Part shown: positions 32,966-48,122 of the stretch, piece after piece | Layout of the letters: the number at the start of each line of letters is the position of its first letter | Numbering within the stretch: position 1 is the stretch's first letter | From: Pholiota molesta | Lineage: Eukaryota; Basidiomycota; Agaricomycetes; Agaricales; Strophariaceae | NCBI GenBank assembly: GCA_014925825.1 | Contig: JACGCK010000018.1 | Span: forward strand, 372,001-436,000 | Direction of reading: 5' to 3' | Length of the DNA stretch: 64,000 nucleotides | The notes under the pieces: generated by a model | What the model was told of the DNA's origin: nothing | What the model saw: the letters and a program-made list of their open reading frames with translations, nothing else | Database searches by the model: none | Position numbers and translations under genes: made by a program

Positions 32966-35282
32966 ATGATGTTCAAGTTACTCCCATTATTGTCGTATCT
33001 TATCAGTGCAAGTTTCTTTGTTCATGCTGTACCATTGCAACTTTTCAGGGCCCCAAAGCTAGGAGTGCGCGAGGATTTGACAGAGCCTCAACTGGTTGAT
33101 AGGGATAATCTACTCACTAGCAACACAGCGAAGTTTATAAACGTATGTTTTGCGTTTCCTTTTCGCATCCAGTTGAAGAGCTGTCGCCCAATTAATCCCA
33201 GATCCCCATCGATCATTTTACCCACAAAACGACGGATTCCTTTCAAACAGATACTGGATTAACGCGACATATTGGGAACCTGGAGGACCTGTATTCTGTG
33301 AGTGTTACAGTACCTCGCCCGTATGTTCAATTGCTAAACGCAGAGTCATCAAGTGTTTGATTCAGGAGAACAAAACGCGGAGCCTCTCCTCCCATATTAT
33401 CTTCAAGTATGTTTCTGTAGTGCGGACTGTCAGCTGCGCTGGCTCATAGAGGATGAATGTAGGAATATCATGGCCTGTCTGCTACAATGCGTTTGGCGAA
33501 ACGATACAAAGGCCTTGCGATCCTTTGGGAACACCGATTCTACGGAGCTTCTCTTCCGTTTCCCGTAAACGTCAGTCCTTTCGGAAATCCTTATCATAGC
33601 TAGCGATCTCAATCATGACGATTATCCCTCAATAGGAAAATACAACGGCGGACCAATGGCAGTTCCTGTCCACAGAACAAGCCCTTGAAGACATCGTTTT
33701 CTTCTCCAAATCGTTCCCACATCCATCCTCCAAACCGCTCCCAAACCATTCTACTTCCAGCGCGTCTGGTCCACTCCAGGCGTTTCCCGTGCACCCAAGC
33801 ACGACGCCGTGGGTCATGCTCGGCGGCTCGTACCCGGGAATTCGCTCCGCGTTGATGCGCATACGGAATCCTGAGGTGATATTCGCTTCGTGGGCATCTT
33901 CCGCTCCTGTCGAAGCGCAGGTCGATATGTCGAGTTATTATAAGGCGGCTGAGCGTAGCTTGACGAGAAATTGCTCTACGGATTGGGTTGCAATTACAAA
34001 GTAAGTATATTGCAACTCAAGCTAGGACACGGCTTCTGCTCAACATTTTCTTCGTCTTCGCCTTGTTTCCAGATATGTTGATGATACATTGAACGGGAGT
34101 GATGCAACCGCAATCGTGAACCTCAAGTTCGATCTTCTCAAAGCGCGTTTGAGCGGCCCAGGGGTAATACAACTGGCGCGGACGGCTTAACCATGGACCA
34201 GGCCAATAGAACGAGTAACGTCGACGCAGCCTCGATCCTCATGGATCCCTTGATTTCTATCAGGTGAGCCTTTGCCTAGATTCTCCAATTCTGCCGGAGC
34301 ACCCGAAATTCGAATGACGAACATAATATACTTTTTTCAGTATTACGGATTCAAAGCTTCACTGTTGCCTTTCTGCAATATCCTCGAGACACAGAATAAC
34401 ACAGCTGCTCCAGTAGAAACAGGTGTCGTGGCGCAGCTTGGTATAGACGTTGGCCTCAGGTCTTTCTTGACCGCGCTTGCCGAACTGGACTATGATGCGA
34501 TCCCGGGAAATGCGGACGATCCAGTACAAGACCGTTCGTGGATGTGGCAATATTGTTCAGAATACGGTCCGTATCTCCACGCTGTCCTGTGACTTAATGT
34601 AGAGATTAATACTAACACACGAAAATCACTAAATAGGCTATTACCAACGAGGCGACCCAGCGAATCCATTGTCTATCGAAACCTCCTTCATTTCGCTGGA
34701 ATTGTTCCAACAGCAGTGCAACGAGGCGTTTCCGAAAGGCCTACCGTCTTCACCTCAGGTTGGTAACGTGAACAAGTACGGCGGATGGAACATGAATCCG
34801 TCGAACGTCATGTTTTCGAATGGAGAATGTACGGCCATCATCGTGTTCTTATTCTGCCTTCTCGTTTCTAACGAACACCGCGTTTTACCTCGTTCAGTTG
34901 ACCCATGGCGAACCATGGGGCTGGCATCGATTGAATCCAATGCCCCACAACGTGTGCCTTCAGTCTCTGTACCAGCGTAAGTCTATTTCAACACACACAG
35001 ACTGCTTCGCTCGTTTGGTAAAAAAGACTTAATTTACCTATCAGATGCAACACTCCACCCGCAACTGCAAGCAACGGCACGACGCCTAGATCGTTCTTTG
35101 GCATCACCTACGACGGAATGGTCCATGTATCCGACATGCGCGTACTCCTCACGCCGGATGCGAACCACAGCGACTTCAAGACGGTCGGTTTCTACAGCCC
35201 CATATCGCAGCAGCCGTTCTACGCTGGCCTCGGGCTCTTCCAGTTGGCGTTGGACGAGTGGCTTCCCTGCTTTGGGAAGTAA
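32966..35282 (+). pseudogene. Secreted serine peptidase, family S28, with apparent single-base frameshifts
   Basis: Starts MMFKLLPLLSYLISASFFV, a signal peptide. Family S28 (prolyl carboxypeptidase-like) motifs follow: IPIDHFT, RYWINATYWEPGGPVF, LFDSGEQNAEPLLPYYL, LAILWEHRFYGASLPFP, WVMLGGSYPGIRSA (nucleophile Ser), RSWMWQYCSEYG, GGWNMNPSNVMFSNGE, FDPWRTMGLASIE (catalytic Asp) and GMVHVSDMR (His). Such enzymes act extracellularly on proline-containing peptides. Two joints fail: near 33241-33243 IDHFT and RYWIN are in frames one base apart with no room for an intron, and at 34161-34164 a GGGG run breaks the frame unless a 38 nt intron is used. Both fit loss of one base in a homopolymer, so this is either a fresh pseudogene or a sequencing artefact. 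Confidence 0.8.
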
Positions 35283-35880
35283 GTTCATTATACCGATGCC
35301 TAATAAATGTTTAGCATAACCTGAAAATGAAGCGTATGTACCAGACCTCGTATGATATTTATCAAAAGTGGTTTGTTCAATTTGTGTTCAATTGAAACAT
35401 GAATAGTGCTATATTATTGCCATGAAACATTGATACACTAATAAATTTGTGTGATGTCAATCTATAGAAGGTGTGAGTCCGCGTTCTCGGTTTCTACAGA
35501 GGAATATGCAGAGCGAAAGTGTAAGTAAAGGCTGTCCGTATGTCCATGTGGTACGTAAAAGTGATGTCATGCTACAATAAATTACGGGGATCCTTCGAAT
35601 AAACGAGGAATGACGATAGTAGGATTCGCAAAGAGAAAGGAGATGAGGTGTCAGATTTGGGGGTTTCGGGACGTGGGGAGGGTAAGCGGAGATGCAGGAA
35701 TGACAAGGAGAGGAAGTGATAAGTTATATCAATTCAAAACAAACAAGTGTGGTTGTGGGTCGAGGCAAAACACAAGAACAATTCAAAGTCCAAAAGCGAT
35801 GGCTGAGAATATACCCAAAAACAAACCATACAAAAAATCCGCAAGGGAAAAACACAGTATTACACCGGTCGCCTCGCATT
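35283..35880. other. Convergent 3' spacer
   Basis: About 600 bp between the convergent S28 peptidase and GMC oxidoreductase genes. The frames seen at 35610-35966 are not family-like. Confidence 0.5.
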
Positions 35881-40045
<4,165 letters not shown>

Positions 40046-41668
40046 TCACATTTGTGATGCTCTTCGCAGCTCATCATATTCAGGTGGTGCATCATATGAA
40101 TGCGATACCTGCTCTAGGGCGCTCTCCAGCCTCCTCACATGGTCCGTGAGCTGCTCCAGCCTGTCCCTCATCTCCGACGCACCGTCCGTATCCTCCTCGC
40201 TCCCCACCGCGAGCGCCGAGCTACCAAAAAAGCTAGACTGCGTTGCGCTAGCCGCAGACGCTGTGATGGTATTAGAAAAGGTAGCGCCGGTCGTAGTTCC
40301 CGTCCGCAACGCGCTTATTTCCGACAGAACGCGCTCGCGTTCAGAGCGGAGTACGTCTTGGGATACGACTCTGCCAGCGATCTTCTCCCCGGAGAGACTC
40401 ACAGAGGGCAGACTTGGGACGTGTCCTGGGCCGCCCCCAAGATTTCCCAATGCTTCTTTGCTCTTAGCACTCGAGAGGTCGGGCGACGGTGACCCATCCA
40501 GCGATTCCCTGGTGCTCAAGACGAAAGGTGATATCGAAGGCAGCGACTCGGTGCGGTTGGGTACGAAGGGTCTTTGAGCATAGAGTCTATCCAGCAAAGC
40601 TGAGGGATCTTGCTGGGTCACGGCGGTATACGAATTGGTGGTGTCGGGTGGCGTACTCAATGCCGCGTCGCGTTGGTGGCGCTGGCGTCTCCTCCGCCAG
40701 AGCAGAGCCGTGAGAAGGAGGATGATTATGAGGATGCCACCTATAACTCCGCCAACAATGGCGCCAACTGGAGTGCTCCTGGACTTCGGTGCAGGAGAGA
40801 TGGCCGACCCGTCCGCAGAGCCCGAGCTTGAGGGAGCTATAGACCCGGCCGCGGAATTCGAGGTGGTTGTCGCTGGTCCCTCCGACAAATTCACAGAATT
40901 CACAGACGCTGTGGGTGATGAAGGTGGAATTAAATCGGATGATGGGATTTGAGAAGATGTAGTAAAAGCTGTACTTTGAGTTCCCACTGACAGAGACAGG
41001 CTTGTGGGCTGTGCTACCGTGGTCTGTGTCGCGCTGCTGCTAAAACAAATCAACATTAGCGACAGAGTCAACAAACACGAGTTTTAATTATGAACGACCT
41101 ACGTTGTGCCGGTGGGAGTGGATGACGGAGAAGTAATTATAATTTCAAAGGGCTCGGAATTCCCGAGTAAGGTCGAGTCCACGCTGCGCAATAATCAGAA
41201 TGAGAGAAAATAATTATATGAATCCTTACCTCGAGTTCGCATGAGCATCTATCGTATAAAACCTTGCGTTTTATGACCTTCATTAAATAAGAAAAACGAG
41301 CAGGAGCAAGTAACACCCACGAATGCAGCGTCAACGTTGTGGGTATCTGTATACTAAACTGCTTCGGCGAGAAAGTCATAGCCACTGAAAAGGGGAAATA
41401 TGGTCGCGCATCTCCGGCATTACCCTCCTGGACTTGAATGAGCATCATACCCAGCGTCCCACTGGGAATGGGGTCGGCGACGAGGGTATAAGTTATCGTG
41501 TCGCCTGGTTTGAACGTAGAGGATGGGGTCTGAACCAGCACCTGGAAGCTTCCCAGCACAATACGTGGCCATGATAGCAGACATCTGGGGGGTGGTGAAT
41601 GAGAACAGGGACTCTGAGTTCGGATTGAGTGACGCGCGGACTCACAGCAACTTCAAAGGAATGTACAT
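40046..41668 (-). CDS. Secreted-type single-pass membrane protein with Ser/Thr-rich stalk
   Basis: Exon 1 at 41668 gives MYIPLKLL, spliced to CLLSWPRIVLGSFQVLVQTP, a signal peptide. The ectodomain (FKPGDTITYTLVADPIPSGT, MLIQVQEGNAG, FSPKQFSIQIPTTLTLHS) is a beta-sandwich-like basidiomycete module, followed by a long Ser/Thr/Pro stalk, a transmembrane helix (VGAIVGGVIGGILIIILLLT) with WRRRRQRH stop-transfer, and a cytosolic tail ending in a coiled coil (MRDRLEQLTDHVRRLESAL) and DAPPEYDELRR. The layout resembles fungal wall-stress sensor-like or mid2-like proteins; that role is inference. Introns lie after the signal peptide and around 41040-41230. Confidence 0.78.
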
Positions 41669-43823
41669 GCCGCTACTGGCCAACTTGTCTGGGAGATTCA
41701 GAGAAGGAAAAATTGTGAAGAGAAGGTAACGGAATAAAATTACTCAATACCTCGCATTACTTGGAAGTTGGCTCTCGGTTGGCTCGCACTAGGCTCAAAC
41801 CTGATTCTGTGAGTACTTATTTTTAGCTGATACCATCAGAAGAAAGCAGACAGATGCGATCTGGATGCGATTCTAGTCAAAGTGAGTCACGAGACAAACG
41901 AATTATGTCGAAATGAGAAAGCAACTCTTTCTCAGTTCTTAACCTCGATGGCAAGATCGGTGCGCTCACCTCGTCGACCACACAAGCTCCAAGAAAGCAC
42001 AAGGGCTATCAATCAAAACGAAATTATTACTATAACAAGGGAGTCTACGACGTGGACTAATAATAGACTTGGAGCGGACCATGCAGCTGGTATTATCGAG
42101 CAAGTACTCCACCTCAGCCTGGATATGGGTGCCTGTAAACTTTGCCTTCCATCCGCTGTTGCCACCTTGTTGCAACTGTTTTCATATAACTTATGTAGGA
42201 ATTTATGGAACACTTATCCATGTTATACGTGTGACGCTTCTTGACTCGATTGAAGGTACAGATTGGAGTGTGAGTGCTCGCGAAGGTTTACGTACCGCTG
42301 GCGGAGCGGCACAACGCCTCGATTCCCCAACTTCTGCAAAACAATGCCTCTGATCTCGATCGCCAACGCCGAGTTCTTAAAATATATTCGGGTGCCATTA
42401 TTGTAGGACCCCTGAAAATACACCAAAATGCCTGGTCCTAAAAACGTGAAAAAAACCCGATTTTTATCCAAACCAAATTTGCCAAAATTTATCCGATTTT
42501 GGCACCAGGGCTGACTGAAATGCAATTTTTATCCAAATTTCGGCTCAGGCATCCAATTTTTCGGTAGAGCTCATTTTCCCCCCCAAGAAATGGAAAATTT
42601 ATCCAAATTTCGGATGTCAAAGGAAACGAGAATTTACAATAAAACTTGTAGAATAGACTGTTTATTCAATGTCATTACCCTCATCGTCCGATCCTATGTG
42701 GATAGTCGCAGTTGGTTTTATTCATTTCCAGGAATTCCTCGTTGCTTCGACAATCCTCTTAGGCTGAAAGTTATTAAGGGATTTGAAAACCTTTCCGTCA
42801 TCTGCTGATACTATGAGATTTTCTTTGACTGCAAAAGGTGTTTTCTTCAAGACGCAGAGGCAAGTACTTCTCTCATTTTAATTAGCCCTTGCTACGGACA
42901 AGGTAGGAAAGTCTGTCTGTCAACGGTACTGGTTATGTAATAGTGTAATGGTTCAAACGTCCAAACGTTCAAGCTCAAGTGTTGAAAAATTTTCGGATGT
43001 CGACTCCCAGCCAGGGCTAATTTTTATCCAAATCTATGGCTCATGCCATGACCTCGCTGCCAAAATTTATCCAACTCATGTCTTTGGCATTTTGGTCCAA
43101 AATCCAAATTTCTATCCGATATGTGTCAAATAGCCCTGTGGCTATCTCAAAAATTTTCTCAAATTCTATCCGAATTCGGGATCAGGCGGCTTGGTGTATT
43201 TTCAGGGGTCCTATTATTGTTCTCTAATGATTGATATACACGTCCGAATCACTTGAAAATCTTTATGACATGTCTCTTGATGTCTTCCACGAAAAAAAAT
43301 TATAAAGTGATACATTTGCTTCGCTTATCATTACTTCTACACCTTAAGCAATAACCCAAGTGCTCAAGCCTCAAGTCTCAGATTTCATGGCCTCAGCCTC
43401 AAGCATCGTGCGTTCAACGTTGATCATCGTGCGTCGGGACTCGTGCAGGCCGCAGGTGCCATTCCAGAGCCGCCCACGTGTCTAATTCTGCGCCGGACCG
43501 AAATTAATGTCACTCGTGTTTGCAACGAGGCAGAATTGCAGGTTCACAGAATACTAGCGCCGATTCCACTTTCTTCCTCCCATCTTCCTTTCCATTCAAA
43601 GTTCAACTCTCCATCTCTGTAAACCATAGCCATCTGTTCAAGATTGTATTACTTATTTGCTTTCTTGGTATGTCTGTCTTTCTTCCGAATGGCACAACGT
43701 TGCATTGTTTCTTATCTGTGAGATCCGGACTCCGACTCCAACAGAACATCGCCGGCACTTATAGCACGATTTGCTCTTGCACTCTTCCCATTATCTGCAC
43801 CATCTACCACCTACCCACCGCAA
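41669..43823. other. Divergent intergenic region with a TIR element
   Basis: 2.2 kb between divergent starts (membrane protein - and nucleoporin-like +). It contains the element 42404-43213; frames at 41882-42353 and 43520-43834 are not supported as genes. Promoter and leader of the nucleoporin-like gene lie at its right end. Confidence 0.55.
42404..43213. mobile_element. 810 bp TIR element with 6 bp target duplication (hAT-like MITE)
   Basis: Ends are perfect inverted copies beginning TAGGACCCCTGAAAATACAC and continuing CAA. TTATTG flanks both sides (42398-42403, 43214-43219). The interior is AT-rich and repeats a motif like TTTATCCAAATTTCGG many times on the plus strand in both halves, with no transposase. 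TAG-initial termini and a short direct duplication suggest a hAT relative, but 6 bp is shorter than the usual 8 bp, so the family is provisional. Confidence 0.82.
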
Positions 43824-46479
43824 ATGTTTCCTGACGTAGGGGAATTTAACCTTGTCATGGCTGGTCTGGCAACTTTCGCCGCCACCGTGGGCTACGCCTG
43901 TACACGCCGCCTAAGTACAAGCTCTGCAAGCTCACGCCCCGACCTCCATGTTCTTCAACAAACTCAAACGGAGTCCGACATGCAGGTTGACGTCGATAAC
44001 GACGTTAAAACTGCGGAAGACGAAAAAGAGAGCATGGCCATGGAGCACGATAGCACCTCACCTGCGTCTGTTCCAGGCGTCACTCAGGCTCCACCTACAA
44101 CAACTACTAATACTATCACTGTGTCTGCATCTGTGCCCTCGGTACCGGCCACGACGCTTCCCACACCCGTCCGCCGAGAGTCTCTCAAACGTAAAGCTCC
44201 GGAAGACGGATTCGACGAGCCGAATGTTGTGCGTGTTATCTATTAATCTTCCGACATCGAGGCTTCATCTGATTGACTTTATTTTTGGGGTTTGACAGGA
44301 AGATCGAGGTTATCCTTATGTCAGTTTCCCGTTTCAATTAAATATTCTCAAGACCTGGGCGCTTGCTGACGAAGATAACGCCCTTCCCCACACATCAATT
44401 CGCTGCTATGGTGTACTTAGAACTTGGCCAATATCTATCCTAACAAACGAAGCCGGACACCTTCCTCTGACTCTGTCGTTCGTTAACTCCTCCTGGTTTA
44501 TTTTATTCGCTAAAAATAGTTCTTGCAGGCGTCTACCCCATCTATCTCATCCCAACTCACGCGCGAGCCATCCCCAACACTGGAATCAACTATTGACACT
44601 ACGTTCGATGCTGTCGTAGTAACTGTGAGCGTCTACTGTGTTAATCCACAATTTACTTAGGCTTACACCACCCTCCAAACAGCACATGGAAACATCATCA
44701 ACATCCGTATCAGCATCCGCCGTGTCAGAGCCATGCTCTAACATTGACCCCGCTCCAACTCCAGCAACGGAGCCGCCAACTTCACCCTCGCCTGTGCCTT
44801 CTCCCAAAACCGCTGTACTTGAAATTCAAGAAGTCGAGGACGCAACCCCAGCGCCTGCGCGATCACCGACTCCCACCACCCCTCTCTTTGCCCCCTCTCC
44901 TCTCTTTACAGCCGTTACACGAGCGCCAGTTGGGTTGGCGCTGGCTGCGGATACGGAGAAGGTGGATTCCAAGATCCCGGAGGCTGAGGCGCCTGCGCCT
45001 TCACCTCTGCCCGCCGCGCGCAAGCCATTCGTACGTCCCCATCTCGGTCCTCTCCTGCGGTATCGCGTGCTGATTCTGTACTGTGCAGGGGTTCGCCGCA
45101 TTCGCGAGCCAGGACGCGTTCGCGCCGGCGCGGCCCACGACGCCGAAGAGCACATTCGTATGTCCTGCCTCTTTTATCTTGCGTGTAACTTTGTGATGCT
45201 AAGTTCGCCCCACCAGACGACGTCCACCCCCAGCGCGTTTGCCGCGTTTGCCGGCGCAGCGTCGCCCTTCGCCGCCGCCGCCGCGCTGAACAGGCCCCCC
45301 GCCGCCGCGCCGTCCCTCTTCGGCCCCACGCCGACGTCGTTCTTCCGCTTGAAGCCCGCGACGAACACCGCCAACAGCGGCGCATTCGTGCTGCCTAACG
45401 CGAACATCTTCGGCGCTCCCGCCGCGGGTGCGAATAATATTTTCGGCGCGAGCACTGCGGCTGGGAATATCTTCGGCAATGGTGGCGGTAGCAGCAAGGA
45501 TGTGAAGCCTACCGAGTTGGTCGCGGCGGAGAAGTTCCTGGATGATGTGCTGGGATCCAAGAAGGCGGCTCCCACCGGTGCGGGCTCGGTCAAGCAGGAG
45601 AACGACGCCGAGGAGAGCACGAAAGACATCAGCGGCGACGCCGAGACGAGGGAGACGGAGGAGCGGGAGCGGGAGGAGAGGGAGAAAGAAGAAGGGGAGA
45701 AGGAGGCCGTGCGCCGCGTAGCGCGTGCGAAGGCTGAAGAGGAGATGCGCCTGCAGGAGGCGCGCGAGAAGCAGGTGCGCAAGGAGGCGAAGCTCCGCGA
45801 GCGCAAGACCGGGCACGCGATCGTCGAAGCGAACGCGACAGCGCCGACGGGGAAGTTTATCCGTGAGTGCCTTTAAGTCGTGGTTTTATTTTCATTGTTG
45901 GGATACTGATATTGGTATGTTTGTGCGCGCGCAGCTTTGACAGGCGAAGAGGATGAAGATGTGGAGATGGAGCAAAGGGGCGTGAAGCTGTACATCAAAC
46001 GTGGCGATCGTCCTTTCTCAGAGGGCATCCCTGGCCTCATCAAGTTGCTTGTCAATCGCACTACAGCGGAGGAGCGAATCCGTTAGTACCTTCTCCTTTC
46101 AGCGTTTGTTTTATTGTACTTATTTCATCTAGTTTTCCGCCGCGAGCCGCTCTTGAAAGTGTCCATGAACGTGCGCGTGCAGCCGACGGTGCGCATCACC
46201 TTCGTTCCAGAGGAGAACGTGCTGCGGTGTATCCTCAAGGAGATGGTGCCCCCTGCTGAAGGCGAAGATGGTGTACCCAAGCAAGAGGTGGCGATCTATG
46301 TGATCAAGGTTCGCGTTTTCGTTCACAGATTCAAGAATGTGTGCTGATTAGTATCACTATCTCACTTATAGCCGGCGCGCGCAGGTTCAAAGCAGGACTT
46401 CAAGGCCTTTGCCGAGGGCCTCGTGGAGCGCTCGCAGTTGAAGGAGGGCGCTGAGAAGCTGAAAACGCGGTCGGCATAA
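43824..46479 (+). CDS. FG-motif and Ran-binding-domain protein (Nup50/Yrb2/RanBP3-like)
   Basis: Starts MFPDVGEFNLVMAG at 43824; about eight exons to TAA 46477-46479. Features in order: a bipartite basic motif (RRESLKRKAPEDGFDEPN, then NKRSRTPSSDS), Pro/Ser/Thr-rich region, scattered FG motifs (SLFGPTPTSFF, NIFGAPAAG, NIFGAS, NIFGNGG), a strongly charged Glu/Arg coiled coil, and a C-terminal RanBP1-type domain (TGEEDEDVEMEQRGVKLYIK, TTAEERI|LFRREPLLKVSMN, VRITFVPEENVLRCIL, SKQDFKAFAEGLVERSQL). Such proteins bind Ran-GTP and act in nuclear import or export at the pore. The exon starting CACATGGAAACA uses an acceptor 28 nt downstream of an apparent nearer one to keep frame. Whether it is orthologous to Nup50 or to Yrb2 is undecided. 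Confidence 0.85.
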
Positions 46480-48122
46480 TTCACAGGCCTCCGCAATGCA
46501 TTGCCTCATCTCCCCAATTTCGGTGGTATGCTTTCGCCGCCCAGGGATATGCGAGTGCATTCAAGCTTTCTCGGCTATGTCGGTGCGACATGAGATGTCA
46601 GAAGGTTACCCCTTCATTCGATGAATGCCTCCCTCTATTTGACCATAGGCCTAATGCCTATTACTCCGCCTCCTGCTTCCCATTTTGGGTGGCCTCATGA
46701 CAACTACGACTACGATTACGATTACGATCCCATCTCACTCATACCCCATCCAACGGGGTGATTCTCTGTAAAATGCTTTGCGATACACGGCATACGATCG
46801 ATGCACTGGCTGTATTCACACGATGCATGTATCCATTTGTCCATCTTCACTCTTATCCTTTAATGTTTCTAGCTATGTTTTCGACCTACGGTGTACGATT
46901 TACTATTTCTGCGCATTTTCAAGATTTCAACTCATTTCCGTCCATTCATTCGCATCTCGCAATGCGCATATCATACCCACGCTATCCCAATACCATACTA
47001 CACTATTCTTGCATTTGTATCCTCTGTATTACCAGCTTTGCGACAAATATCCCATAATCTATGTACACCAAGGGAGCAGCAAGAGATAAGAACATCCGCC
47101 AGGCTGGCTAACACTAGAGATCCAGAACTCAAGAAGTATTGTGCTATGTTTCATGAGCAAATGTCCAGGAAATACCGAATAATGTACGAAAAGGAAGAAG
47201 ACAGGGATGTAGATGAGTTCGGACTGCGATCCGCTGCGATCAGACACATAATAAAAATCACATGTGGCACAGCGACAAACTCTGGGAAATGACCTGACTA
47301 ATGTACTTATTGAGGTAGCATCGCCAGCGCACGGCAACAGACAACCGCTGCATCCGCCTTCTGTCAGAACCATCTGCATCCACTTCCAGATGGGGCGAGT
47401 CCAGTCTTGCCGGTAAACGACTAACGATAAAAGATGATCGATGAATCGATGAAGCTTTGAAGCTTGAAAGCGATGATTAGCGCCCAAATTTAGACTGCGA
47501 GCGCACTCAGGGGCGCCTTCGAACGTTCAGCCCCAAGCTGCCGGAGTGTTATGCATCTAATCAACATACAATCAACATCCAATCGATTATCAGTGTCCAA
47601 TCAAGGTTCAATTTGATGTTGCTACTTACACGCAAGCTACGCGACAATGTTTGAACTGCGTGCGGAGGTTTGTGGAACCCTTGCTGCGCTCATATCGTTA
47701 ACATCTCCATATACTTGCCATCTACTCGAAAGAATGCAGCGTGTTACATGGCGAATAACCTTCCAAGCAGATTGGCCACCCCTACAAGTGTAAGTTCTAT
47801 ATCTCTCACTCGTAAATCCTTTTGACACGAATCTGACATTGGAGCACTTCCACGTAAAAAAGATTTAGGAAACGCCCTTGTTAATGGTATAAGTAGCTTA
47901 GACGAATCTGACAAACGGTGAGTCGATGACTCGCTTTGCCTGTGCATTCTGACGTTTCATTTCGTCGAGTAGTCTCCTCAAGGTGGATCGGCTAAAATTC
48001 GCGGTTGATGTACTTATCAGACTAAAATGTTAAAAATAGATATAGCAGTTGGTATAAAATAACGGGCATCTTTCCCAAAAATTCCAAAGCAACGTGAACA
48101 CCGAAGTACTTGCCCCAGAAAC
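46480..48122. other. Gene-free region
   Basis: 1.6 kb after the nucleoporin-like gene. The first few hundred bases are probably 3' UTR (including a GACTACGATTACGATTACGA repeat near 46711). Open frames at 46758-47292 and 47059-47487 show no family features. Confidence 0.5.

Noticed and set aside
34164..34201. 38 nt intron in the S28 gene as the sole explanation of the frame break
   Set aside because: Possible, but the skipped bases encode coherent sequence (NTTGADGLTMDQ) in the shifted frame, so a one-base loss is preferred; not excluded.
45174..45816. Long minus-strand frames over the nucleoporin-like gene
   Set aside because: Antisense of the low-complexity Ala/Glu/Arg-rich coding region; no family features.
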